Shown here one piece after another: positions 1-7,953 of a stretch of DNA of 20,478 nt. This DNA is from an uncultured Collinsella sp. (GTDB lineage Bacteria > Actinomycetota > Coriobacteriia > Coriobacteriales > Coriobacteriaceae): positions 1 to 20,478 of the forward strand of contig UQMU01000036.1 in NCBI GenBank assembly GCA_900542305.1, read 5' to 3'. Made by a program: the position numbers and the translations under genes. Numbering within the stretch: position 1 is the stretch's first letter; every line of letters begins with the position of its first letter. The notes beneath the pieces were generated by a model. The model saw nothing but the letters and a program-made list of their open reading frames with translations. It made no database searches and was not told the DNA's origin.

Positions 1-106
1 GTGCAATCGCAAGAAGATGACGGGGCGGAATGTCAATCCTGGTCTAACAGAGCCTAAGGGTATCGCTACCCCAAACATCGAACAGCATGCTGCTCTCCTT
101 TCACAC

Positions 107-134
107 GCCCGCGGCCCCTCTTCTGATCGCGGGC
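107..134. repeat. Small inverted repeat downstream of the TetR gene
   Basis: Seven-base arms GCCCGCG (107-113) and CGCGGGC (128-134) lie about 20 bases past the end of the regulator gene. On the minus strand no T-run follows the stem, so a terminator role is weak. Another short dyad, GGGTA/TACCC, lies at 58-71. I see no gene in bases 1-151. Confidence 0.35.
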
Positions 135-151
135 AGTTTGGCCAAATGGCG

Positions 152-814
152 TCAGTTCTGGGGCTTGCGCTCCGGATACTTGGCGGTATAGCCCTCGATG
201 TGGAGCGTCGAGGCGATAATCTCCTTGACCGTCTCGTCGGGCACATCGGGGTGCGTGCGGATATACATCAACAGTCCCATGATGAGGGTGTAGAACGTCT
301 CGTAGACATGGTCGATGCGTAGCTCATGATGGGCGACAAAATCCACCACGGTGGTGTCGCAGATATACTGCGCCACGCGCTGGACCACGTTGTGCAAAAA
401 GCCGCCGTAGAGCGCACCGCTGCTCGAGGTGAGCGTGCTCGGCAGCTCGTGGCCGCTCACGACCAGACGCTTGAAGAGCGGGGCGACGGTGTCGAGTGCG
501 CCTTCGATGTCGCCAACCGTGCGGCTGGCATTCCACTGCTCGAGCTCGGAGATAAAACCGTCGATTGCCTCGTCCATGACGGCGGTGACGGCGGCGTCCA
601 TATCGGCAAAGTAGTGGTAGAACAATGAGCGCGTACAGCCGGCTCGCTTGGTCACGGCCGATACCGAAAGATGCGACACGCCCAGCTCGGAGCTTACGGT
701 GCGCACGGCATCGAGGATCTCGCGACGGCGTTCGTCGCCTGTCAGGCGCTTTGCCGCGCTGTCGGGCGCGGGGACGGCGTCGGCCACAGAAGTGTTCGCT
801 GCATTATCGCTCAT
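152..814 (-). CDS. TetR/AcrR-family transcriptional regulator
   Basis: This is a 220-residue DNA-binding repressor of the TetR family. The N-terminal region up to about residue 72 forms the helical DNA-binding domain, with the recognition part visible as LSVSAVTKRAGCTRSLFYHY near residues 49-68. The all-alpha remainder would bind ligand and dimerise. An in-frame ATG lies six codons upstream (832), but the ATG at 814 is preceded by AAAGGCGG at good spacing, so I prefer it. The first 25 residues are a low-complexity Ala/Asp-rich tail. The gene is divergent from the large oxidoreductase gene, and two perfect 15-base dyads lie in the shared promoter region. It therefore probably represses itself and the oxidoreductase. 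The ligand cannot be read from sequence. Confidence 0.9.
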   Translation of the reverse strand: MSDNAANTSVADAVPAPDSAAKRLTGDERRREILDAVRTVSSELGVSHLSVSAVTKRAGCTRSLFYHYFADMDAAVTAVMDEAIDGFISELEQWNASRTVGDIEGALDTVAPLFKRLVVSGHELPSTLTSSSGALYGGFLHNVVQRVAQYICDTTVVDFVAHHELRIDHVYETFYTLIMGLLMYIRTHPDVPDETVKEIIASTLHIEGYTAKYPERKPQN

Positions 815-863
815 GCGCTTGCCGCCTTTCATCCTCTTTTGCCTGACCGTTCGCCTAACAGTC

Positions 864-892
864 TTGAATATTGTTGACGGTTCGTCAATACT
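864..892 (+). promoter_or_regulatory. Possible promoter for the oxidoreductase gene
   Basis: TTGAAT (864-869) and AATACT (887-892) are separated by 17 bases and each matches four of six consensus positions. The first repressor dyad overlaps the -10 side, which would suit repression by steric block. The assignment is by eye and weak. Confidence 0.3.
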
Positions 893-913
893 GTTTTTGA
901 CACAATGTCAACA
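871..913. promoter_or_regulatory. Nested double palindrome, likely TetR operator pair
   Basis: Two perfect 15-base dyads are present: TTGACGGTTCGTCAA at 874-888 and TTGACACAATGTCAA at 897-911. Both fit TTGACRnnnYGTCAA, and their centres are 23 bases apart. The outer flanks TTGTTGAC (871-878) and GTCAACAA (906-913) are themselves complementary, so the whole block is a nested palindrome. It sits between the divergent TetR and oxidoreductase genes, which is where a TetR dimer pair would bind. The symmetry is seen directly; assignment to this TetR is inference. Confidence 0.75.
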
Positions 914-1003
914 ATGGCGGGTGAACGGCATGGGGGCATGCCCGGCCTGCAAAAAAGAGGGGCGCCGCGGTCTCGCCGGGCTGTGGCAAGAGAAGGGACG
1001 ACC

Positions 1004-3781
1004 ATGATTCTCAACGGACCGGGAATTAGCTACACCGAGCCCGATATCGGCGCGGAGTTCGTGCCGCCGATACCGGAGCATCCGCGCGAGGCCATCGTCA
1101 AACTATGCGAGCACTGCACCAACCGTCTGCTGCATCGCGACGAGCTGCTGGGCTACGAGTACTGGTCGTTTGCCGAGGCCGCAACCGACGAGCAGGCCGA
1201 AGTGCTCTGCAAGATGAAGATGCGCCGTCCCTATACGCTGCCCGAGATGGTCAAGCTCACCGGCATGCCCGAAGCCGATATCGAGAAGATGCTCGACGAC
1301 ATGAGCTACACGGGTCTGCTCGAGTACAACTGGGAAAACCCCGAGCGCGCCAAGCAATGGGTGTTGCCCATGCTGGTGCCGGGTTCTGCCGAGTTCCTCA
1401 ACATGCGCGTGAGCCAGCTCGAGGAGCACCCGGTCTATGCCAAGTTCTTTGAGCAGGCGTCCAAGGGACCGCTGTCCAAGGCCACGCCGATGGTGCCGCC
1501 CGGAGGCGCCGGCATCGGCATGCACGTCATTCCGGTCGAGAAGGCCATCGACGCCGCGAGCACCTCGGTGCCGATCGAGCATATCGAGCATTGGCTCGAC
1601 AAATACGATGGCAAATATGCCGCCAGCACCTGCAGCTGCCGCGCGAGCCGTCGCGTGATGGGTGAGGGCTGCGCCGACGACCCGGCCGATTGGTGCATCG
1701 CCGTGGGCGATATGGCCGACTACGTGGTTGAGACCGATCGTGGCCATTACGTGACCCGCGACGAGGTTTACGACATCTTGCGCCAGGCCGAGGACAACGG
1801 CTTTGTGCACCAGATCACTAATATCGACGGCGAGAACAAGATCTTCGCCATCTGCAACTGCAACGTCAACGTGTGCTACGCCCTGCGCACCTCGCAGCTG
1901 TTCAACACGCCCAACCTGTCGCGCTCGGCCTATGTCGCTAAGGTCGAGAAGGACAAGTGCGTGGCCTGCGGTCGCTGCGTCGAGGTGTGTCCGGCCGGCG
2001 CCGCCAAGCTGGGCCAGAAGCTCTGCAGCAAAAAGGCCGGCGGACAGGTGCCCGAGTATCCGCGCCAGGAGCTGCCCGATGCCACCAAGTGGGACCACAC
2101 CAAGTGGTCGCCCAACTACCGCAACGACAACCGCATCGAGACGCATGAGTCCGGCACCGCTCCCTGCAAGACGGCCTGCCCCGCGCACGTTGCCGTTCAG
2201 GGCTATTTGAAGCTCGCGGCTCAGGGTCGCTATGACGAGGCGCTGGCACTCATTAAGCGCGAGAACCCGCTGCCCGCTATCTGCGGCCGTGTGTGCAACC
2301 GCCGCTGCGAGGACGCCTGCACCCGCGGCCGTGTGGACGCCGCCGTGGCCATCGACGAGGTCAAGAAGTTCATCGCCCAGCGCGATCTGGATGCCGCGAC
2401 CCGCTACGTCCCGCCCGTGGTGACGCCGACGCGCGCTGGCGGCTTTGATCAGAAGATCGCCATCATCGGTGCCGGTCCGGCCGGCCTGTCCTGCGCTTTC
2501 TATCTGGCCGAGAAGGGCTACAAGCCCGTCGTCTTCGAGAAAAACGAGCGCCCGGGCGGCATGCTCACCTACGGCATTCCCAGCTTTAAGCTGCAGAAGG
2601 ACGTCATTGAGGCCGAGGTCGAGATCATTCGCCTGATGGGTGCCGAGTTCCGCTATGGCGTGGAGGTCGGTCGTGATGTGACGCTCGACGAGCTGCGCGC
2701 GCAGGGCTTTAAGGCCTTTTACGTGGCCATCGGCTGCCAGGGCGGCCGCCTTGCCGGTATTCCGGGCGAGGATGCCGTGGACGTGACCGTGGCCGTCGAC
2801 TTCCTTCGCGAGGTTAACAGCGGCAAGATCGATACCCTGTCCGGCCGCACCATTGTGGTGGGCGGCGGCAACGTGGCCATCGACGTTGCCCGCAACGCCT
2901 GCCGTCTGGGCTCTGGGCACGTTGAGATGTTCTGCCTGGAGAGCGAGGTCCAGATGCCCGCCAGCGAGGAAGAACGTCGCGAGGCCGTTGAGGACGGCGC
3001 TCACATCAGCTGCGGCTGGGGCCCCAAGGAGATTCACCTGGACGAGGCCGGTCGTGCGTGCGGTATCACCTTCAAGCGCTGCACGCGCGTCTTTGACGAC
3101 GAGGGCCGTTTTGCGCCCGAGTACGACGAGAACGATCTGCGCCGTGTCGATGCCGACCGTGTCGTCATGTCGATTGGCCAGTCCATTGTGTGGGGCGACC
3201 TGCTGGCTGGCTCCAAGGTGGAGCTCGGCCGCGGCCAGGGTGCCCTTGCCGATCCCCAGACTTACCAGACCGCCGAACCCGACATCTTTGTGGGCGGCGA
3301 CGTCTACACCGGCCCCAGCTTTGCCATCGACGCTATCGCCGCCGGCCACGAGGCCGCGGTGTCCATCCATCGCTTTGTGCAGCCGGGCTCCACGCTCACC
3401 ATCGGCCGCAATCAGCGCCGCTACACCGCGCTCGACCGTGACGACGTTGTGCTCGAGAGCTACGACAACGCGAGCCGCGAGGTTGCGCATGTGGACCGCG
3501 AACGCGAGAAGGCTGCGCCGTTTAGCGAGTATGTTGAGACCTTTACCGAGGAGCAGGTGCGCGCCGAGACCGCCCGCTGCCTGGGCTGCGGCGCCTCGAT
3601 CGTCGACCCTAACAAGTGCATCGGCTGCGGCCTGTGCACCACCAAGTGCGCGTTTGACGCTATCCATCTGTATCGCGACCGCCCCGAGTGCTCCACGATG
3701 GTCAAATACGAGCAAAAGCTCCCAAGCCTGGGCAAGTACGCGCTCAAGCGCGCCATCAAGATTAAGTTCGGTCGCAAGTAA
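1004..3781 (+). CDS. Multi-[4Fe-4S] FAD/NAD(P) oxidoreductase, GltD-like core with extra N- and C-terminal ferredoxin regions
   Basis: This 925-residue protein combines several redox modules. The N-terminal part has a helical/winged-helix-like stretch and Cys clusters (CSCRAS at 210-215, CNCNVNVC about 285-291). A ferredoxin-type motif CVACGRC starts at 319. Next comes the all-helical Fe-S domain of glutamate synthase beta subunits, with Cys at 388, 392, 427, 431, 435 and 439. The flavoprotein core follows: the FAD fold GAGPAG at 489-494, the NAD(P) fold GGGNVA at 620-625, and the closing GGD at 764-766. A C-terminal ferredoxin module (CLGC at 859, CIGCGLC at 872-878) ends the protein. Such proteins move electrons between NAD(P)H and Fe-S partners in the cytoplasm, but the acceptor is not evident. 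No glutamate synthase large subunit is nearby. The ATG at 1004 follows GAGAAGGGA; an upstream in-frame start would run through the operator. hypA follows 30 bases downstream. Confidence 0.88.
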   Translation: MILNGPGISYTEPDIGAEFVPPIPEHPREAIVKLCEHCTNRLLHRDELLGYEYWSFAEAATDEQAEVLCKMKMRRPYTLPEMVKLTGMPEADIEKMLDDMSYTGLLEYNWENPERAKQWVLPMLVPGSAEFLNMRVSQLEEHPVYAKFFEQASKGPLSKATPMVPPGGAGIGMHVIPVEKAIDAASTSVPIEHIEHWLDKYDGKYAASTCSCRASRRVMGEGCADDPADWCIAVGDMADYVVETDRGHYVTRDEVYDILRQAEDNGFVHQITNIDGENKIFAICNCNVNVCYALRTSQLFNTPNLSRSAYVAKVEKDKCVACGRCVEVCPAGAAKLGQKLCSKKAGGQVPEYPRQELPDATKWDHTKWSPNYRNDNRIETHESGTAPCKTACPAHVAVQGYLKLAAQGRYDEALALIKRENPLPAICGRVCNRRCEDACTRGRVDAAVAIDEVKKFIAQRDLDAATRYVPPVVTPTRAGGFDQKIAIIGAGPAGLSCAFYLAEKGYKPVVFEKNERPGGMLTYGIPSFKLQKDVIEAEVEIIRLMGAEFRYGVEVGRDVTLDELRAQGFKAFYVAIGCQGGRLAGIPGEDAVDVTVAVDFLREVNSGKIDTLSGRTIVVGGGNVAIDVARNACRLGSGHVEMFCLESEVQMPASEEERREAVEDGAHISCGWGPKEIHLDEAGRACGITFKRCTRVFDDEGRFAPEYDENDLRRVDADRVVMSIGQSIVWGDLLAGSKVELGRGQGALADPQTYQTAEPDIFVGGDVYTGPSFAIDAIAAGHEAAVSIHRFVQPGSTLTIGRNQRRYTALDRDDVVLESYDNASREVAHVDREREKAAPFSEYVETFTEEQVRAETARCLGCGASIVDPNKCIGCGLCTTKCAFDAIHLYRDRPECSTMVKYEQKLPSLGKYALKRAIKIKFGRK

Positions 3782-3811
3782 GTAGCCATAACGGGAACGG
3801 CGGAAGAAAAA

Positions 3812-4240
3812 GTGCATGAATTGGGGATCGTCTATCACATCATTCGCGATGTCGAGAACGTGGCGCGCGCCAATGGCGTGCGTCGCGTTTCGAGCGTCAC
3901 GCTGCTGCTGGGCGAGGTCTCGGGCGTCGTTCCCGACTTGCTACTCGACGCTTGGCGCTGGGCAGCAGATAAAAAGCCTATCGCGCAGGGCGCGGAGCTT
4001 ATCGTGGAGCCCGTCGAGGCCGTGACACATTGCGAGGCGTGCGGCCGCGACTACGCGACGGTCGAGCACGGCAAGACCTGTCCCCATTGCGGTAGCGGCG
4101 AGACATACCTGCTGCAGGGCCAAGAGGTCATGATCAAACAGATCGAGACCCCCGACGAGGACCCGGCAGACGCTGCTCCTGACGGCCTCTCCGACGTCCC
4201 CGACGCCGTCGACGCCGCCAACCCCCTCCACATCGCCTAG
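3812..4240 (+). CDS. hypA: HypA-like hydrogenase/urease nickel metallochaperone
   Basis: This 142-residue protein delivers nickel to hydrogenase maturation in the HypA family. It starts MHELG, and His2 is the conserved nickel ligand, which fixes GTG 3812 as the start. The zinc site is two CxxC pairs at Cys74/77 and Cys90/93. Normal HypA proteins are about 115 residues; here an acidic Asp/Ala-rich tail of roughly 30 residues follows the fold. A purine-rich GGAAGAAAAA precedes the start. The gene lies only 30 bases after the oxidoreductase, so they probably share a transcript. No hydrogenase structural gene or other hyp gene is visible, so its client must be elsewhere or it serves another nickel enzyme. 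Confidence 0.9.
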   Translation: MHELGIVYHIIRDVENVARANGVRRVSSVTLLLGEVSGVVPDLLLDAWRWAADKKPIAQGAELIVEPVEAVTHCEACGRDYATVEHGKTCPHCGSGETYLLQGQEVMIKQIETPDEDPADAAPDGLSDVPDAVDAANPLHIA

Positions 4241-4251
4241 GATTCCCTATA

Positions 4252-4318
4252 AGTTGCGGTGAAATAGTTCCTAAATTCAGCCTTCTGGCTCTTAAACAAG
4301 AACTATTCCACCGCAACT
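4252..4318. repeat. Long intergenic inverted repeat (terminator or dispersed palindromic element)
   Basis: The left arm AGTTGCGGTGAAATAGTTC (4252-4270) pairs with the right arm at 4300-4318 over 19 bases with one mismatch. Inside the 29-base loop is a second small hairpin, AGCC-TTCT-GGCT (4279-4290). It begins 11 bases after the hypA stop. The 3' side continues ATTTTGAG, so it could stop transcription, but the arms are longer and less GC-rich than a typical terminator. A dispersed palindromic repeat is the alternative. Confidence 0.65.
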
Positions 4319-4642
4319 ATTTTGAGTGGTTTCATAGACCATAAGTCACGAAAATAGTCAAGCCGTGTCTGTTTAAACAAAATAGCGGCAGTACAAGCGC
4401 ATTCGCGCTTGCCTAAAATCGATATTAATGAACAGCCTGCTTGTATCTGTAAAATGCATGGCTTGATGAGCGACGCCTTGTCGTGTAATGAGTCAAAAAG
4501 CAGTAACGTAATCAACTTGTAACAAACCTAGACGTTTAAACAAATAATCCAACCTTTTGCGGATTTAGCTATAATTCCACAAACCAAACAGCTATACTCC
4601 TTTCATGTCGTGTAGGAAATACGTAGACAAAAAGGAGGTTAT
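4319..4642. other. AT-rich leader region of the PTS operon, no gene
   Basis: I see no credible coding sequence here. Visible structure: the perfect dyad TGTTTAAACA (4370-4379), a second GTTTAAAC (4534-4541), a 7-bp hairpin CAAGCGC-ATTC-GCGCTTG (4394-4411), and a promoter-like -10 box further right. The base composition is much more AT-rich than the flanking genes, consistent with a regulated promoter and long leader. Confidence 0.5.
4570..4575 (+). promoter_or_regulatory. Likely -10 box of the PTS operon
   Basis: TATAAT, a perfect -10 hexamer, lies about 70 bases upstream of the IIAB start. No good -35 box stands 16-18 bases upstream, suggesting dependence on an activator. A second candidate, TATACT, lies at 4593-4598. 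Confidence 0.4.
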
Positions 4643-4645
4643 GTG

Positions 4646-5635
4646 ATGGTAAGTATTGTTCTTGCTAGCCACGGGGACTTGGCAGCTGGAATCAAGCAGA
4701 CGGGCTCGATGGTCTTTGGCGATCAGCCGTCTGTTGCCGTGGTCTCGCTCGAGCCGAGCATGGGCCCCGACGACTTCCGTGCCAAGGTCGAGGAAGCAAT
4801 CGCTTCCTTCGAAGACCAGGAGCAGGTGCTCTTCCTCGTTGATCTGTGGGGCGGCACGCCGTTCAACCAGATCAGCGGGCTCATCGAGGGCCACGATTCC
4901 TGGGCTATCGTCACCGGTGTCAACCTGCCTATGCTCATCGAGGCATATTCGCAGCGCTTTGACGCAAAGAACACTGCACATGCGATCGCAAAACATCTCG
5001 TGACTGAGGCTAAGGCTGGCGTGCGCGTCAAGCCCGAGTCTCTGGAGCCCGAGGAGAAGAAGCCGGCTGCGGCCGCCGCTGCTCCTGCAGGTGCCATCCC
5101 TCCGGGAACGGTCATCGGCGATGGGCACATCAAGATCGCCCACGTCCGTATCGACACCCGTCTGCTTCATGGCCAGGTGGCCACCACGTGGACCAAGCAG
5201 ATCAACCCCAACCGCATCATCGTGGTTTCCGACGGCGTTGCTCACGACGAGCTCCGCAAGACCATGATCGAGCAGGCTGCCCCTCCGGGAGTCCATGCCA
5301 ACGTCGTGCCCATCAAGAAGATGGCCGAGGTCGTCAAGGACACGCGCTTTGGTGACACCAAGGCCATGCTGCTCTTTGAGAACCCGCAGGATCTGCTCAA
5401 GGCCATCGAGGCCGGCGTCGACATCAAGGAAGTCAACATCGGTTCCATGGCTCACTCCAAGGGCAAGGTCGTCGTCACCAACGCCGTCGCTATGGGCGAT
5501 GACGACGTCAAGACTCTCGAGGCCCTCAAGGCCAAGGGCGTCAAGTTCGAGGTCCGCAAGGTTCCTTCGGATTCCTCCGAGGATCTCGACGCCATGTTGA
5601 AGAAAGCTAAGGCCGAACTGGCCGCTCAAGCATAG
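4646..5635 (+). CDS. manX: PTS mannose/fructose/sorbose family IIAB subunit
   Basis: This 329-residue cytoplasmic phosphocarrier takes phosphate from HPr and passes it to incoming sugar. The IIA domain spans about residues 1-125, with His9 in MVSIVLASHG as phosphorylation site and the signature DLWGGTPFN at 66-74. A Pro/Ala/Glu-rich linker (about 128-158) joins it to the IIB domain (about 161-329), where HVRIDTRLLHGQV carries the second phosphorylation site, His175. AAAGGAGG at 4631-4638 is ideally spaced for ATG 4646; a GTG one codon earlier is less well placed. IIC and IID follow directly, so this is the first gene of the operon. manX follows E. coli naming. The sugar cannot be deduced; mannose, glucose, fructose, sorbose and amino sugars are all handled by this family. 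Confidence 0.93.
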   Translation: MVSIVLASHGDLAAGIKQTGSMVFGDQPSVAVVSLEPSMGPDDFRAKVEEAIASFEDQEQVLFLVDLWGGTPFNQISGLIEGHDSWAIVTGVNLPMLIEAYSQRFDAKNTAHAIAKHLVTEAKAGVRVKPESLEPEEKKPAAAAAAPAGAIPPGTVIGDGHIKIAHVRIDTRLLHGQVATTWTKQINPNRIIVVSDGVAHDELRKTMIEQAAPPGVHANVVPIKKMAEVVKDTRFGDTKAMLLFENPQDLLKAIEAGVDIKEVNIGSMAHSKGKVVVTNAVAMGDDDVKTLEALKAKGVKFEVRKVPSDSSEDLDAMLKKAKAELAAQA

Positions 5636-5653
5636 TAAAGGAGGGTCCGATAC

Positions 5654-6472
5654 ATGTCTGCAATCACTATTCTGCTTGTTGCGATTGTCGCGTTGCTTGC
5701 CGGTATGGAAGGCATTCTGGATGAGTTCCAGTTCCATCAGCCGCTCGTGGCATGCACGCTTATCGGTCTCGTAACCGGTCACCTTCAGGAGGGCATCCTC
5801 CTGGGCGGTTCGCTCCAGATGATGGCCCTTGGCTGGGCTAACGTCGGCGCCGCTGTCGCGCCTGACGCCGCTCTGGCCTCGGTCGCTTCTTCGATCATCA
5901 TGGTGCTCGCCCTCAACGGTGGCGCCACCGATTCGGCCAAGGCCGTTACCACCGCTATCGCCGTCGCCGTCCCGCTGTCGGTCGCTGGTCTGTTCCTGAC
6001 CATGATCTGCCGTACCATTGCTACCGCTATCGCTCACGCCATGGACGGTTGCGCCGAGAAGGGCGACTTCTCCGGCATCGAGCGCTGGCAGTATGCTGCC
6101 ATCCTCATGCAGGGCCTTCGTATCGCCATCCCGGCAGTGCTTCTGTGCGTCATCCCGGCCGAGGCCGTTACCAACGCGCTTAACGCTATGCCCGACTGGC
6201 TGTCCGGCGGCATGGCTGTCGGCGGCGGCATGGTCGCTTCCGTCGGTTACGCCATGGTCATCAACATGATGGCCACCAAGGAGACCTGGCCGTTCTTCGT
6301 CCTCGGCTTTGTCCTTGCTGCCATCCCTCAGCTCACGCTGATCGCCCTTGGTCTCATCGGCATCTCCCTTGCCCTCATCTACCTTGGCCTTAAGGATCTG
6401 GCCAAGCAGGGTGGCGGCATGGGCGGTGGCTCCGGCGACCCGCTCGGCGACATTCTGAACGATTACGAGTAG
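5654..6472 (+). CDS. manY: PTS mannose/fructose/sorbose family IIC subunit
   Basis: This 272-residue integral membrane protein forms the sugar channel together with IID. Hydrophobic helices run throughout. The family signature GGSLQMMALGWANVGAAVAP lies around residues 51-70, followed by a GGATDSAKA segment near 98. AAAGGAGG at 5637-5644 immediately follows the IIAB stop and sits 9 bases before ATG 5654, so the genes are tightly linked. The C-terminus is Gly-rich (GGGMGGGSGD) before an acidic end. Length is normal for the family. manY is used by analogy with E. coli. Confidence 0.93.
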   Translation: MSAITILLVAIVALLAGMEGILDEFQFHQPLVACTLIGLVTGHLQEGILLGGSLQMMALGWANVGAAVAPDAALASVASSIIMVLALNGGATDSAKAVTTAIAVAVPLSVAGLFLTMICRTIATAIAHAMDGCAEKGDFSGIERWQYAAILMQGLRIAIPAVLLCVIPAEAVTNALNAMPDWLSGGMAVGGGMVASVGYAMVINMMATKETWPFFVLGFVLAAIPQLTLIALGLIGISLALIYLGLKDLAKQGGGMGGGSGDPLGDILNDYE

Positions 6473-6488
6473 GAGGGGAGTGACACAT

Positions 6489-7409
6489 ATGGCAGAGAAC
6501 AAGATTCAGCTCACCAAGGCTGACCGCAAGAAGGTTTGCTTCCGTCATCAGTTCCTTCAGGGCTCGTGGAACTACGAGCGTATGCAGAACGGCGGCTGGT
6601 GCTTCGCAATGATCCCTGCGATCAAGAAGCTCTACACCAGCAAGGATGACCAGATTGCCGCTCTTAAGCGCCACCTGGAGTTCTATAACACCCACCCCTA
6701 TGTTTCCGCCCCCGTCATTGGCGTTACCCTCGCTCTCGAGGAGGAGCGCGCCAACGGTGCCCCGATTGACGACGTCGCCATTCAGGGCGTCAAGGTCGGT
6801 ATGATGGGCCCGCTCGCCGGCGTCGGCGACCCCGTCTTCTGGTTCACCCTTCGCCCGATTCTGGGCGCTCTGGGCGCTTCCCTGGCCATGTCCGGCAGCA
6901 TCGTCGGTCCGCTGCTGTTCTTCTTCGCGTGGAACATCATCCGTTACGCTTTCCTGTGGTACACGCAGGAGTTTGGCTACAAGGTCGGCTCCTCCATCGC
7001 CAAGGACCTCTCCGGTGGTCTGATGGGCAAGGTCACCGAGGGCGCTTCCATCCTGGGTATGTTCATCATCGGCGCCCTGGTCGAGCGCTGGGTGTCCATT
7101 TCCTTCACCCCGATCGTCTCCACGGTCAAGCAGTCTGCTGGCGCCTTTATCGACTGGGCTAGCCTGCCCTCCGGTTCCGAGGGTATCAAGGAAGCGCTGA
7201 CGATGTACAACTCCGTCGGTGCTACCGCCCTTGATCAGATGAAGGTCACCACGCTTCAGGCCAACCTCGATCAGCTCATCCCCGGCCTTGCCGCCGTGTG
7301 CCTGACCCTGCTGGTCTGCAAGCTCCTCAAGAAGAAGGTCAGCCCGATCGTCATCATCCTGGCTCTCTTCGCCGTCGGCATCATCGGTCGCTTCTGCGGC
7401 TTCATGTAA
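6489..7409 (+). CDS. manZ: PTS mannose/fructose/sorbose family IID subunit
   Basis: This 306-residue membrane subunit completes the sugar channel with IIC. The cytoplasmic N-terminal part carries the conserved stretches MIPAIKKLY and EFYNTHPYV. The hallmark GVKVGMMGPLAGVGDPVFW lies near residues 100-118, and hydrophobic segments fill the C-terminal half. A GTG three codons upstream (6480) is in frame, but AGGAGGGGAG at 6471-6480 is spaced for ATG 6489. The gap to IIC is 16 bases. A strong hairpin terminator follows about 55 bases past the stop. manZ follows E. coli naming; sugar specificity is unknown. Confidence 0.93.
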   Translation: MAENKIQLTKADRKKVCFRHQFLQGSWNYERMQNGGWCFAMIPAIKKLYTSKDDQIAALKRHLEFYNTHPYVSAPVIGVTLALEEERANGAPIDDVAIQGVKVGMMGPLAGVGDPVFWFTLRPILGALGASLAMSGSIVGPLLFFFAWNIIRYAFLWYTQEFGYKVGSSIAKDLSGGLMGKVTEGASILGMFIIGALVERWVSISFTPIVSTVKQSAGAFIDWASLPSGSEGIKEALTMYNSVGATALDQMKVTTLQANLDQLIPGLAAVCLTLLVCKLLKKKVSPIVIILALFAVGIIGRFCGFM

Positions 7410-7465
7410 GCACGTTTCGGCTTAAGACCGAGAATTGCTAGGCAAGGGCTTTTGAGCCATTGAAA

Positions 7466-7508
7466 CGGACCGCACCCGGTGGGTACACTGGATGCGGTCC
7501 GATTGTTT
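7466..7508 (+). terminator. Rho-independent terminator after IID
   Basis: Perfect 9-bp arms CGGACCGCA (7466-7474) and TGCGGTCCG (7493-7501) enclose an inner stem CCGGTG/CACTGG. The stem is followed by ATTGTTTTATTT. It would separate the permease genes from the DUF956 gene or allow reduced read-through. Confidence 0.85.
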
Positions 7509-7529
7509 TATTTGGAGGGCGAGGTGCGC

Positions 7530-7928
7530 ATGGCGCAATCTCAGAACAGCACGGTCGATCTGGCAACGCCGGCAACCTGCCTGATGGGGCTTACCAGCCA
7601 CGGTAACGTGATGGTGGGCAATAAGGCGTTCGAGTATTACAACGAGCGCAATCCCGAGGATTATATTCAAATCCCGTGGGACGAGGTCGACTATATTGCC
7701 GCCGAGGTTTTACGCGGCACCAAGAAGATCACGCGTTTTGCCATCTTCACCAAGGACAACGGTCACTTTACGTTTTCGACGCGCGACGACAAAGAGACGT
7801 TGCGCGCGGTCCGCAAGTACGTCGACGAGGATAAGCTCGTGCGTTCGCCCGACTTTATCGATGTGACGGCCAAGGGCGCCAAGAGCATCCCCTCCGTTAT
7901 CAAAAACCTTTTCCACAGGGGTGACTAG
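7530..7928 (+). CDS. DUF956 family protein (ManO-like), PTS-associated
   Basis: This 132-residue protein matches the DUF956 family, which is habitually encoded next to mannose-family PTS permeases (called ManO in some lactic acid bacteria). Family-typical stretches are DLATPATCLMGLTSHGNVMV near the N-terminus and RNPEDYIQIPW in the middle. It has no membrane segment or catalytic motif that I recognise, and its biochemical role is unsettled. ATG 7530 lies behind GGAGGGCGAGG (7514-7524). A longer in-frame reading from GTG 7479 would start inside the terminator stem and is unlikely. The gene lies between two terminators, so it may be expressed by read-through from the PTS operon or from a small promoter of its own that I cannot identify. 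Confidence 0.85.
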   Translation: MAQSQNSTVDLATPATCLMGLTSHGNVMVGNKAFEYYNERNPEDYIQIPWDEVDYIAAEVLRGTKKITRFAIFTKDNGHFTFSTRDDKETLRAVRKYVDEDKLVRSPDFIDVTAKGAKSIPSVIKNLFHRGD

Positions 7929-7953
7929 TTGCCTGCGATAGATGGCGGAAAAC

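Noticed and set aside
905..1003. Longer N-terminus for the oxidoreductase starting at 905
   Set aside because: It would begin inside the operator palindrome with no ribosome site; ATG 1004 has a good one and begins the conserved-looking protein.
1103..3838. Minus-strand open frame of 911 residues
   Set aside because: It is antisense to the clearly motif-bearing oxidoreductase, and its Ala/Gly/His-rich composition is an artefact of GC-rich codon use.
4592..6502. Minus-strand open frame of 636 residues opposite the PTS genes
   Set aside because: It is antisense to two well-supported PTS genes and has repetitive Asp/Gly/His composition with no family signature.
7479..7529. GTG start for the DUF956 protein at 7479
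   Set aside because: It lies within the terminator loop; ATG 7530 has a proper ribosome site and matches family length.
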